DNA of 64,000 bases from Tribonema minus (Eukaryota > Sar > Xanthophyceae > Tribonematales > Tribonemataceae): NCBI GenBank assembly GCA_017506865.1, contig JAFCMP010000190.1, positions 124,001 through 188,000 on the forward strand, given 5' to 3'. Numbering within the stretch: position 1 is the first letter of the stretch; every line of letters begins with the position of its first letter. Below, in pieces: positions 1 through 12,800 of the stretch. The translations under genes and the position numbers were made by a program. Under the pieces are notes generated by a model. It saw only the letters and a list, made by a program, of their open reading frames with translations, ran no database searches and was not told the origin of the DNA.

Positions 1-705
1 CTGGATTGTGTGTGTGCGACGTTGAGTTCAATTTGCAAGCTCAACAAAATGCAAAGCCAGCAAACAAAGTGTCAAGACACTGTGTTGCAGCTTCTTGGGC
101 CCAAGCATATGTGGCTGTTTTTGGCCCTTGTTGGCCCTTAGAAAAAGGTCACCACATTTGAAGTTCTGCCGACAAATATATTATTATTACTATGGGCGCA
201 ACAGCACAGCAAACCATGCGCATGCGCAAGTAAAGCAGGTATGGCCGAAGCATACCATTATAAAATATACTTCGAAGTACAAGAACATGCCAATGTTTGC
301 TGATGGGTCAGCGCGCTGTCGCCCTAGGCAGCGCATGGAGCATCGATGCAAAGCGAGTGGGGCCAAACAAAACTTGGAAGCACTATTTCATTACACACAC
401 AATCAAGAGATGCACAGCTGTCAACGCTGGTCAAAGTCCCCTATTCCCCGGGCCCAATGGTCTAATAAAAAGCGCTTTGAAACCACGTACATGTCTACAC
501 TGCAGCTCCACATAAACCACAGTATACTTGAAGTATGTACAAGGTCAAGCTGGCATCCCAGGCATGCCAGCCTGCACGGGGCACGTCACTTCTTCAATTG
601 CTAGCCTTGAAGTACATGCTGGGTTTAGCATGAAGGCGGTGGTCCCCTGCTGTTTCTCTGATGAACATAGCTCCCCACGATTAGGCAGGCTGCTTGTGCG
701 CTCGC
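1..705. other. 3' flank of the malate dehydrogenase gene, no gene recognised
   Basis: Non-coding sequence downstream of the MDH stop codon. The only long open frames (for example 95-604 +) have no recognisable domain and look like chance. The stretch holds one exact copy of the palindrome TACTTCGAAGTA (268-279) and looser relatives near 524-536 and 607. Nothing else is supported. Confidence 0.6.
268..279. repeat. dispersed palindrome TACTTCGAAGTA, copy 1
   Basis: Exact 12-bp palindrome in the MDH 3' flank, preceded by ATA and followed by CAAGAA. The same CAAGAA follows the variant TAGTTCGAAGTA at 38581-38592. Confidence 0.8.
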
Positions 706-3700
706 TTACAGAGCGCCCTGCCTGGCAGCAATGATGCTGGTAGCCATCTCTCGCTCTGCCAAGAGCTCAGCGACGGTGGCATCGAGCAGTTCCCTCACAT
801 GTGTCGATATGGACAGGCCCTGCACAGAGAACAGCAATTGTGTATGGTCATCTGAGGCCTCGGTTGATGCTCTGTTGTCACACAGCAAACTTAGCTGCAT
901 GACGTTGTGACGTTGCAAGCTGCAATACACAATCTTGAAGTTCAGAGCGCATGTGTGCTGGCCGATATCGCACTCAAGGCATTTAAGTTACAAGCCGTCA
1001 CGGACACGCAATGCGCTCGCCATCATCAGGGCGCACACACAGAGGTCTCGCACACCTTGGGCTCAGTGCCTCCCATGTAAGCGATGTTGCGAATTCCCAA
1101 GCACCAAGCACATCCTGGACTTGTTCAGAGTCAGAGCATGATGTTCACATTCATATATATGTCAGACATGCGCAACAAATGAACTCCAGTTGTGACACAT
1201 ATGGCAGGTTAGAAGAAGCAAACACAAGAAGGCGCTTTTGTTGTGCATGTACATCACAGTTAACACAACTGCATGCCTGCATGTCAAAACAGCTTCAGCT
1301 TCCGTCCGCATACTACAGCAACTGCATCAAATGATCAATGTGAGTGCCCGGCAAGGTTTCAGGAGGTGACAGGCAAGCGGCTATGAGGAGGTGTGATTGG
1401 CAGCGCAGGATGGTGCAGCATACCTGTACTATCTCGCACTTGCCGTTGCTGCTTGCAACGGGGAAGCTGAACACCAGCCCCTCCGGTATACCGTAAGGGT
1501 TGCCATCAGAAATCACGGCCATGCTCACAAACATCCCATCTGAGGAGCACCAACAGAACGTGTGGCACATGATCGTCAGTATAACTATTTTGAATCATGC
1601 TTATCTTCATGAGCATCTCCATGGCAAGGCTTCGTAGACACTTGCGGCACCAGAGCCTGCAACAAGCCAACAATTCGATGTTAACACGCCTGCACGCTAG
1701 CTTGAAATACGGGATTGGCGGCTTTGTGAACACGATTATGTAACTATATAATGCCAGGAACCTAAGGCTGTGAGCCTGGCGCAGCCGGTGTTGCCCTAAA
1801 GCAAGCATGACGAATAGGTTATCAGGGGAATGGATTGTCCAATGCACAAAAGCATACGAAGGTAGCAGAGCTTTGAGTGTTTGTGATTGTTGCATAGCCT
1901 CCAATGCCAGACCATTGCGTATACCGTATACATGAAGCACGTCACGGTAGTCTGCCAAAACGCACTGCCAGGCATGTGCACTTCAGTTCTAATTGCATGA
2001 CTGCAGCTCACAACAAGTGTACCAGTGTTGTGCACTATCACCTTTCACGGTTGTACAACTGTACTTTGCACAATGAGCACGATGATGCGGCCGCGCATTG
2101 CTCAGCACCAGCGCCGAAGAATACATGGTGCTTGCCTCACTCCACAACGAGTGAACCTGAATATATGACTTCAAGCGCTTCAAGTTATTCTTCTTCCAAA
2201 TATGTAGCACTTACCCCCAGTGGTGCTGCTGCTGGTAACGCCCACCCAGTCCCGCAAGTGGCAGGCCACAGCGTTAGCTGCAGAAAGCGCACTGCTCAGT
2301 TTGCGGGCGGCTATCACAGCTGCTCCGCGGTTCTGCACCGCTGGCACCAATTCCTGCAAAGAAACCACACCACAATAGAAGCATTAGACTGGAACCAGAT
2401 CTGTCTATGGCTATCACAGTCCTCACAGCACTCTTGGCAGACGCGAGATGCAGTGAAGACAGTTCCATACACCGCGGTGGATATGCTGGGCAAAGCCCTG
2501 GACATCATCAGTTGTTCTCATGATGCACCAGTGAGCAGTGCTGTAAGTGAGAGAAGTACACTTTGAAGTGCAGCAATCAGCACAAGGTCCGCCTGCGGAT
2601 TGTTGTACAGCAGCAGGTCCAACAGCGGGGTTTGCCTTCACATTCACACATTGGCTGCCTTCTGATCATCGGTCAACCTTGCTGTCACAAAACCGTTTCT
2701 TTGGTCGCAACTGTTTCATGTGCAGCAGCTCAATCATCACTGTCAATGCTCTAGACTAGTGCTGTGTGGTCCACCGCACCTTCTCCAGCCACTGCGGATC
2801 GTTGCAGAGCGGCGCTATGGCCTGCCACTTCCCTTCCACCAGGGCTTCAGCATGCGTTGCATCAGGCACCTGCAGCACATGAGGTTCTGTTTAGAGCTCA
2901 CAATTTGAAAATGCCAGCTTTGAGGCATACATCTGTGTGTCGCAGCGCCTGCCATGTGAGCAGTGTTGCGTGATATGCCATCATCGGCGCAATGGACAGT
3001 CAGCGCAGCACCCGCCAAGACCGCCATCAAAAGAGAGGATACGCTGAGGATGCCGGGTGGTTGGGACATGATGATGCTGCAATAACCATTGCAATCTCAA
3101 CCAGTACAGGGATGACACAACGCCGTGACATGCGTCAAGGTAAAGTCAGACTTTGCACCAGCGCAGCCTGTTCATGCCGCGAGACTTTGGCACCTGCTGT
3201 GGGCAACGCAGTGATACACCGTCTTTGTACAGCGTACTCCGCATGCGTACCTGTGATGATGAATGGTTGCCCCATATCACACAGTTCCGAATGTCCTTGG
3301 CGGATATCTGTACAAGGACACCGACAACCAACCGTGGCAGTCAGATCAGCATGCGCTGAAGCACAGGACATGAAATGTGTATGGAGACACTATGCAGCCA
3401 TCGGTCAATGGCAGGAGCCATGTACAATGGTAGCTTTGTGCAGCATCAGGAGGACATGGGGAGATGACAAGCCTGTCGCCATCGCAGGCATGATTGAGTG
3501 CTGGAGCACAGCCTTTTAAAGTGCCCACTTAGACACCAGTAGCGAGCGATTGAATGGTTGACATAACAATGCTGCAACAGGGTACCCGTGCTTACACAGG
3601 TACTGACAAGTCAGGCGAGTCTGCTGCCATGATCACGAAAAGTCATTCTGCTCAGCAGCAGACTACATACTGTAGCCACAAATTCCCTGAACATCCTCCA

Positions 3701-6414
3701 TGCAGGCGTCCGCATGTGAGTCAAGCTTGAACTTTTGCTCAATGAGGTGTGCCATGCCTTGCTAAACAATGATGCAGCAATGGTGCCAGCTTCCTGCTGT
3801 AGATGAACATGCGTTGGTGTGCAACAGACACCAGTGTCACTGTGCGGCTCCTGGAGTTCAAATGGCAGCGTACCTTGTGGTGGCTCTTTTCCGTCACCTT
3901 GGCAGCCAGCATGCCCTGCAACAACACAAGAGCAGTGCACGATTCATCGCTGCGTATGATGCATGTTATCACATCCATTACAACTGAATACATGGCACTA
4001 GTAGCAGCGTGAAGTTGAAAAAACACATATGACAGGCTGTCATGCACTCCTAGCACTGTTGAAGACACAGTTTCAAGCCGCATAGCATTTGAGCCCTCGC
4101 GATTGGGTGAAAAGCACGCCTGAGCACTGTGGAGAACAGCCGTCGCAGTGAGTGAAGTCACACAAAGCTACTATTCAAACATGACCACAACACGAATGCT
4201 GGGTTAACGACAGGATTGCACTCAGCAGGATTAAGTGCCAGGCATCGGCGTATCGAGGTTGCTGGTTTGCGTCAACAGCAGGTGCCGCTCAACAAGGCAC
4301 TGCGCTATTGATGCTGCTCGCTTTTGAACAGCTGGCACAAGCAGGCAAGCCTTGTACACGACGACGCATGTGCCATTCATACCACACCCACCGACAAAGA
4401 CACGTATAGCAGCTGCGCACGTAAAGGCGCACACTAAGTATGAGTCCTTGCGGAACATGGCATAAGGGGAAAGAGAAACACTTGAGGATGTGCCCACTGC
4501 CACCTTAATCATGTTGTTGCTCGCATTACAATGTATAGATGACATGAAGACTGAACCGCAGTGCTGCGACAATCCACTGTGTGATGTGTACGTCATAGAA
4601 TAACTTGTTGAGGTCTCCTCACCCTGAGCCTGTCGTGATCCAGCCTGGTGAGCGCAGAGAAGTTGGCGGGGGATATGCTGGGGGCGTACTTCATGGCCAC
4701 CAAACAGTTGGTGTTGGCCGGGTTGGCCACCACAACCACCTGTGATCAAAGAGAGCATATGTGCGTTAAGATCCAACATTTAGAAACCATATGATACAAC
4801 AGGATTCAAGAGATGAAAAACTAATCTGGGCGATCCGTGGCCCTGCTGGCCATGCGACATGACCCCTATGACCATATTTCATGATCCACAGGCAATGGCG
4901 TGACAGACTGGCAATGTCAATAGCATGTTAAACATGATGCCTGAGTGTTACGAAGTGAGTACACTGCTCAGTGTCTGAGCAGTTTGCGCATGCACATTCC
5001 TGGCACTTTGTCAGATGTACACAAGCTCCACGGCGCACTTATGTGAGCTGCTTGTGCACCACCAAAGGCTGCGCCACCGCACCTGTTGTGCTGTTGCAAG
5101 CAATTACCACCAACACGACTGCAATAATGCTGTATGTGCCTACTTCATACCACCAACATGACTGCAGCAGTGCTGTGTGTGCCTACTTCATGGTCATGTC
5201 GTTGAAATAATGCAGGGTTGCATCACATTACTGCCAGTAATTTACTGCTGCCACCCCACGTCTACAGGCCTTCCCCGTTGATAGCAGCAAGATTGTGGTA
5301 GCACATCCCTGTGGAGAAGCTTACGATTCAATGTACTTCAAAGTCTCATCATACTAGTGGATTATGTGACACCACGCCTGCCGCTGGAAGGTGGCAGATG
5401 CTGTTGTGCAAAGGCATGCGTCCTCGCGTGCACATTATTCATGACAATTCTGCATCATGCACATGTCGACACAATGGATTCTTCACAAGACTTCTACGAT
5501 GCAGTCGCTGACCGCATTTGAGTGTATCGCGCTGGTCAAAATGCCCGCACACCATCGTGAAGTTAATGTCGGATGGAGACTCTCAGCGTGCACAATGTTT
5601 GTTGCTTGATCGGCATGCACGACAGCACACTTGTAAATGCTTACCTTGCAGTTGCGGTCAGCATGCTGCTCCAGGGCCTGCCCGTGCAATCTCATGATCT
5701 GCACATTTTTCTCAATCAAGTCTTGACGCTCCATGCCCTGCTTGCGCGGGAATCCTCCAAGCAGCACCGCCACCTGCACGTCCTTGAATGCCTGTGCTAC
5801 ATCCGTGGTAGCCATCACGCTCGCCATCAAGTCGTAGGCGCTGTCCTGGATTTCCATTACCACTCCTGCAATGGCGAATGCATCGATGCATAGCGCGTCA
5901 GTTCAGCAACTTCAGATGCAGCAGCGCAAGGCACTCACCGTGCTCAAAGAGACTGCTCATTGTTGCAGGCGCTGGACAAATCGAAACAGGCTGTGCTCCT
6001 TTCGCAACGGCTACACCAGAATCACAGGCAACTCTCAATATTGCAGTCTACCACAAAGCGGTACGCGGGTGCATGTGATCAAGTAGGACGTACGTGAGCG
6101 CGCTTCACCGAAACACTTAGCTGTACCCATCATCCACAAAGAAATTCGTCAACTAAAGCTTGCCTTTCAGAGCGTCCTTGGCGGGTTCGATATCCAGCAG
6201 ACGGAGGTCGACCATAGTGCTGGGCCCGAATATAAGCCCCTTGCATATGTGCGGAATCAAGGAATAAGCAATCTGCAGCAGCAGCACACAAGAGCATTGA
6301 CGTGAGCTCTGCACAGGCACCGAACACAATCTCCACACTAATGGGTGTCTTCTAACACTAACACCTCACCTGGCCTGCTCCGCCAGTCACAACCACGCGC
6401 ACAACATCAGCCAT
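706..6414 (-). CDS. MDH: NAD-dependent malate dehydrogenase, cytosolic type
   Basis: Interconverts malate and oxaloacetate with NAD(H), probably in the cytosol. Exons by splice phase: complement(join(706..819, 1424..1539, 2215..2353, 2780..2869, 3251..3307, 3874..3915, 4623..4739, 5645..5865, 6164..6272, 6370..6414)), giving 349 aa; the family is usually about 330. It begins [15 protein letters not shown] with no transit peptide, and ends QGAL with no peroxisomal signal. Visible motifs: Rossmann loop GGAGQIAYSL, acidic NAD-selecting LLDIEP, mobile-loop arginines in [17 protein letters not shown], substrate Arg in LTRLDHDRL, catalytic His in WGNHSS, and [18 protein letters not shown] near the C terminus. 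The intron between 6164 and 5865 must use a GC donor (AAAG|GCAAGC) to keep Gly-Val-Val-Met in frame. The gene is divergent from the FAS1 gene. Family assignment is very secure; the compartment is inferred. Confidence 0.93.
5105..5190. repeat. imperfect 43-bp tandem duplication in an MDH intron
   Basis: Two adjacent units beginning TACCACCAACA at 5105 and 5148, each carrying a GCCTACTTCAT core. They lie in the intron between MDH exons 4623-4739 and 5645-5865. A few transitions separate the copies. Local slippage duplication is the simplest reading. Confidence 0.75.
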
Positions 6415-6845
6415 GGCTGCACCGCCTTGCACTGCTAAACCACCCTGCGTCCGCTGCACACCGTCCGTGGCAAGCACTTAAGTAGGATCCAGTCGGATGA
6501 CGTTTGCAAAACTTGCCCAGGCTGCAGCTCCTTAAGAAGTCTCTTTATTCTTCGAGTTTCTTTAAGCTCTTTAATAAACCTCCTCGTCTTCCTTGCTAGC
6601 ATGCTCCGAATGCGCGCTCAGTTTGTGTGATAGAGATGTTGCCACGGGTCAGAAGAAGCCAATGTGTATTGCTGATACGCCTGGCGTTAGTGGGTTGTGC
6701 AGCTGCACAAACGACGCTATGGCAAGCGATTGAGCAAGATCCAGGTTTTGCGATCTTGCGAAGGCGAGCGTGAGAGCCTGCTTGAATGCTTCCATAGTTT
6801 GCTGATGTGTGGGTGGGTGGGCAATAGTCTAATGATCCGGGCAGC
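6415..6845. promoter_or_regulatory. 431-bp divergent intergenic region between MDH and FAS1 genes
   Basis: Lies between the two inferred start codons and must contain both 5' UTRs and promoters. It is pyrimidine-rich around 6540-6600 (CTCTTTATTCTTCGAG, with TTTAATAAAC nearby). I cannot point to a confident TATA box or a shared motif. Confidence 0.5.
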
Positions 6846-9800
6846 ATGCTCTTTTTCTACTTTTTGCTGCCGCTGGCTGATGAAGCCTGCTGCACACGTG
6901 TCAATTTTTTCGTCCTGCGCAAGTAATTTTCTATTCCTGCGATCTGCTCAACTGCAACAGATGTGTCGAGGTGGCAGGCGCATCGTGCGTGGAGGCTCTC
7001 AATGGGACAACAACCGTGCAAACATTATTCGCACCGCCAGACGAGATTTTGGAACAAGGCCCTGACCAATGCTCTACACCTGCAGCAGCTGCATCATTTG
7101 TGTCCTACCTGGCTTCATCAGCAGCTGGCAGCTTCCCGTACATTGGTAAAGAGTTCCCCACTCTAGCAGGGACATCCGCCTGGTACTATGGAGTCACCAT
7201 GACAGCAGATGTCCCCGAGGGACTCTACGGCCCCATACAAAACATCAACAATGCCAACATCACAGAGATCAAAGCTGTTGGTGCCAAGTACACCATGTAT
7301 GTCATCGACAGGTGAGATATGAAACAATCTATGCAATCGTCCTGTAGTAAGATGCTGTTGACTATTGCTTGCAGTCATGGATAGGCCTTTTTTCAAGAAG
7401 CTGATGCTAAATGCAGTCTAGGAGCGGCTGCAAGCCAGTGAGGGAATTCAAAGGTCACCACATCTCATGTTCAATGTGTGGCGCACTTGCCCTGTCTTTC
7501 GATCCTAGTGCGTCTTGTGGCCAACAACATCATGCCTGCCTCCCCTGCACATCTCAACAGGCCGCTGCAGGCCCCCGTGGGCACCATTTGGGACACCCTA
7601 GTGGCATCGCCACATTTCACCAAACTTGTGGCGGCGCTCAATGCCACGGAGTCCGGCGGACTGCGTGATATGTTAGCCGGCACCACCGTGCCTGCTTCCG
7701 CGCTGACGCTCTTCGCACCAGATGACAGCGCCTACCAGTCATTGCTCGGCAGCAGTGGCGCAGCGCAGTCGGCAGCAGCGGTGGAAGTTCTGTATTGCTA
7801 TCACACGCTGGCGCAGGGGCGGTATCCACGGAGCCTCAATGGTCGTCACTTCTCGCAGCAGCTGTTTCCGGTGCCTGCCGGCAAGGTGCTGACGCGTGAT
7901 GTGTATGCCGGCTTCTATGCGCAGCACTTTACGGGTCTGCAGGTGCGTGCGCTTGCTGCTCCATTCCGACGTACTGTGAAGTAGGAAGATGGCATCATCC
8001 GTCTAGCTGATGACTTGAGCACGTGTCAAGCATGCTGACTCATTGCTGAGCGCGTGAGGCAGCGTTGGTTTGTATGTTCAAAGGTGGGAGCGAACCTGCG
8101 CTGGAAGTGTGCTTCACTATCAGCATGGCAAGCAAGGCATGTCCTGCTCTTGTGCCCACTCAGCAGCTGTGTAGATCATGGTTGGACTATGTTTTAATGA
8201 TACTCATATTCGGTGAGCTGCTAAAAGTCTCATCAGATGACATGGTCAATTCAACAAGGGAGGTCTGCAATGGCAGCCCTCATGCACGTCCCATGAAGGC
8301 AGTGATGCAGGTGTGATCCTCAACAAACTGGCAGAAGGCTGGTCAGGGTACTGCTTCATTTTGTAATTCGCAATTGGCATCCGTTAATGGGATGTGTGAA
8401 TACAGTGATTGCTGTCTGATTGTCTGTCTGCCACACCCGCTGCAGATGCCTTCTCTGGCGGTACCGCCCCTGAGCATCTCCAAAATAGCGCCAGGTCAAC
8501 TCTCTGTTCAGGATGCACACATCACTCAGCCGGACATCACCGCCACCAATGGTGTCATTCACCGAATTTCAGCGCTGCTGCATCCGCCGCCGACGGTGCT
8601 GGAGCTTGCGTTGTGTGGCACTGCGCCGCCGGAGCCATTGGCGTATGCAGGCACGTTTGCTGCGTTCGGTGAACTGGTTGCGCTGGCGGGAGGTGAGCTA
8701 TGATTGCTGTTGCCTCGCAATCACGTCAGGCTTGGGGCGTTGACTGCGCTATGAGCATGCTGTAGCTCTACAAAGAAAGATATTCAAACTTCCCAAATGC
8801 AAGGGCTTGCCCGCATCCGTTCGGTCATACTGTCTGTGGCTGAGTGATCTTGGTGGAAACGCGACAGCGTCGTCGATGCGATGGACCACACTTCGTTTGT
8901 GGTGTAAAGTTGAGGCAGCGGTGAACGCGTTTTGAGATGATTTCTCTAAGGATTTAAGTATGGTGTCTCCTACAGGTACCCGGGCATGGATATTCGTAGG
9001 CAAACTGCGCTGGCGCTACTGGAGCACCAACTCGAGCATTTGTGCAGTCGTCATGCAAGCAGAACAGTGTATATCAAAGGCATGATGAAGAACTGTTGAA
9101 TTGCGAGCACTGCTGTTGCCATACATCCTCAAGGCTACATCGTGAACTGACGTGAGTGTGACCTGCAGCACACAAGAGCAAGCTTGCCATCAGTGTTCAC
9201 TGCCAAACTGTAGCAGTACTAACAAACGAATGTAGTCCAGTCTCATGTGCTCGATGCTGTTGTGGCAAAAATGCGTTGCTTTCCATTCACGCTTCTGAGC
9301 TTGCAAGCACTGCGAGTGCCACATCCCCTTCGCTCACAGCTACTGTCCTGCACATTGTCACCACCATCTTACGCACACATTGTACTCAAAGGGAATGACT
9401 GTGCTGGTCTGTGTGCGTCGCTGCTCTCAGACGTTGTGAACGCCACATTGTCAGCTGGAGACACACCATTGACGGTGTTCATGCCGACAGATGCAGCATT
9501 TGATGCTGCCATCGCTGCTGGTCACCTACCCCATCGGCCCTTTGGACAGTCAATGACATCTTCAGAGGTAACATGCGCTCAATAGCGATGATTCTCAGTG
9601 ATATGGTATACTGCACTCCCTGCATGGCAGGATCTGCATGATGTGATTTGCAGTGGACATATGTAGTTTGAAAGTGCAGCACGCAGAGTCCTCATGGCCT
9701 CTTTCAACATGCCTGGTTCTAAAAAATGTGAGATCAGGCTGTGCAGTGCATTCACCACTGCTAAGCTGCTTGCAGGCTCGCTCACTGTGTGCAGTGTCAT

Positions 9801-12800
9801 TGAGCCTGTATGCAATTGAGTAACCATGCATGTACACATACAGCGGTCTGCTGTTCAGGGTCAGACACGGTGTGATCGTCAAGTCATGCCCGCCCAATGT
9901 GTTGGCCTATCTCACGTTATTTCTGAAGGTCAAATGTGCCACAACCACTGAGATATATACTGCAAACTCATATTGGTGGAGTCACTGTAGATGTAGGGAA
10001 ACGTATGTTGTGGGCAAACACCTCTGAAGCATTATTTTGTAATTTTAATTTAACCTATATAATCGCACGCAGTCACAAATGTTGAGGGTTGCTGTCGAAC
10101 GTCAGTGTGTATAGTGCCGCTTGTTGTATCGTGGTTCTGCTTACACATGGAAAAACGAGCAGCAGCTTCAGCATAATTATCACTGTGGAACTGTTGCAAG
10201 TGCACTGCAAGTCTATCGGTCCTATACATACATGCCTCTACCTCAGCAAGATGTCACCATATTCACTGCTTCAAATTGTGGCTTGTTGCTCCTGAGGCAT
10301 TTTCAGATGCTGATGGTAAAATAGTTGCGATCAATCAGCATCGCTTGCCTACGACGCAACTGGTTCAAGGCTTTAATGACTACCATTGCTGTGCACTCCA
10401 GGCGATTGAGTGCGTAAGCGCACATGTAGATGCTGACATTCTAGTGTGCCGTGCGCTTTTTTTGCCTGCATTTCCGCAGGCTGCAGACCTGGTGCTGTAC
10501 CATACTGCCATGACCGACAAAGGGCCCATGTTGTTTCGGCCCACCGCCGACTCTCCTTTTGCCAGTGACTTCACAGACACTCAGCCTATTGCCAGTGCTC
10601 ACACAGTGGCTGGACAGGCGCTGCAGCTATGGGTTCACCTGTCGCAGCTCAACTCTACCCATGTTGGAGCTGCTGGCAGTGATTTCGACCAAGAGGTCTT
10701 TCTCAACAATGCCAGGTACATGAACATGACGCACTAGCATCAGACTTTCGAAGGAGAGAGTGATTTGGCAATCAAGCCGACAAGCCTTTTGGCATATGTC
10801 CAAAGAAGCTGTCACTGTCGTGTCGGTGTGTCGGTGACAATGCTCACGGAACGTAACGCTGCTTGATGGAGCGGATTTGCATTGTACATAGCATGCACTT
10901 GCTTTATGGTCAGCGGCTGCGCTGCTTGTATGACATGTGTGCAACATGGCATACTCTGAAGTAAGTTACTTCAGAAGGTACGCCTCCAATTCAGCGTTGC
11001 AGGCAGTGGCAAGCCACGTGCTTGCCTTGTTACCACTTACCCTGTATGTGATTCCTGCTCTTTTTTTGGTTCGGCTTACCTGGCAAGCCGAAATTTGTGT
11101 CAGACCGTCGTCAAAGCCAGTTTAATTTCCCTACTTTGAAGTAAGTACAAACCACTCGTGATTGAGTTCATCGACAAGCACGCTGATGTTCAGTTGACTG
11201 CTTTTGGGTCTTGCGCAGGCTGTACCAGTGTGCAGTTGCAGAGGGCACGGGCCACAGCTGTGCAGTTCCACCTGCTGGCTCTGTACCGCCCAGCAATGCC
11301 TACGCGCTCAATGAGGGCACCCTGTGCGCACTGCATGCCATCGACGCTGTGCTGCTGCCACCACCGCGCAATGCGACGGGCGTCGAGCAGCGCATAGTGA
11401 GCATGAATGACACCGGCATATTTGCAGAACTCCTGCGGAGTGTCGGCGGTCTCGCAGCATGTGAGTGCGGCCGACAACCAGTTAAATTATATCAAGAATC
11501 ATCTAAGCCCGAAGTACAGGTAATGCTTGTGGTACTGCGTCAACTACCATGCGCTGACACTTGACGAAGCCGAGATGGCGTGTAGCGGTGTGGTGCTTTG
11601 AATTATGCTAGTAGATGCATGGCAGGTAGTCGCTAACCTGCAGCAGCTCATTGAAACCACTGCTGACGGGGCATGCATTCAATCACTAGTTTTGTCATTC
11701 TACCTTGTACAGTATGACCATCTCGATGGGCCGCGGCTACGTCATTCCCTGCCACTACAGTATTGTTATAATTTGCGTGCCTGTTTGTTGACCTGTTCGA
11801 TCGCTGGGCTCTGCTAGTAGTCACGACTCCTTGCTGAGCAACATGCACGCATGAAACAGCAGGATTGAATGCTGATTTGCGTGTGCAGACAGTATTCTGG
11901 CCAATGTAACAGCCCACTTCGTTGCATTTGTGGGGCAACACTGTGCTTGCTGTAGGGCATACGCCATGCATCGCTGACCGGCGCCCTTCTGTGATAGCAT
12001 TGACTCGCGCTTTCAGGCCGCGTATTTTCCCCAATGCAGCAATATGTGTACATGCTGAGAGCGCTTTTTGGCGTCAATGTGAAGCCTTCTTGCTCAACTG
12101 CCTGCAGGGGTGTACTGCGGGCAACACGGCGTATGACAGTGCGCATTGCACACAATGGCTCCTCTGTCGCAAGTAGGCCTGAAAGCCTTGCTTATTTTTT
12201 GGTATCGCAGCTGCCACAGCTGTGCACATAGCAATGATGGAAACTGCGCTGCATCCGCTCACTCTCTGCTTGGGCGTGTGCATGCCTGCTCTGTTGCCAT
12301 GCAGTTGGACACGGCCCATGGACGGTCTTTGCACCTTCAGATGCAGCCCTGAGCAGATCAAGGGCTGACATGCCCTGGCTGTATGAGTCTACAGAGCTGG
12401 CTGCAGAAGTGGTAGCCTACCATGTGGCACCGGCACAGGTCCACTTCTCCAGGTGACAAGCTTTCATCTTACAATTATGCAGCGCAGGTGTGCCTCGTAT
12501 GCAGCAAGCTCAATCGTGATCCACAGAGCAGCTCACACTTGGCGGCAGTGTTGGGCTTCTTGCTTTGCTGATCCATGTTGAACTTTGTGGCCAGCACAGC
12601 GCGCGCTCACATCTCTTGCAAAGCGTTCCGGCTCATTATGTCATTGCGCCATGTGTAGGGCACAAGATACTGCGCAGCTGTGGCTGCAGAGCAGTACGGT
12701 GGACGCAGGTGCTGCCTGTGCTGCGAAACGCCAACACATACCTGCGAAGTATGCGATACATGTGCTCATGAACCCAACAGGTCGGCCAGGCAAACAGTGA

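Noticed and set aside
95..604. 169-codon ORF at the left edge
   Set aside because: Composition is like other chance frames, with no motif and no splice context.
11877..12180. Extra FAS1 exons between 11460 and 12305
   Set aside because: Acceptor-like sites exist, but direct joining of 11460 to 12305 restores a normal FAS1 start (GLAAFGHGPWTVFAPSDAAL) and none of the candidates improves the domain.
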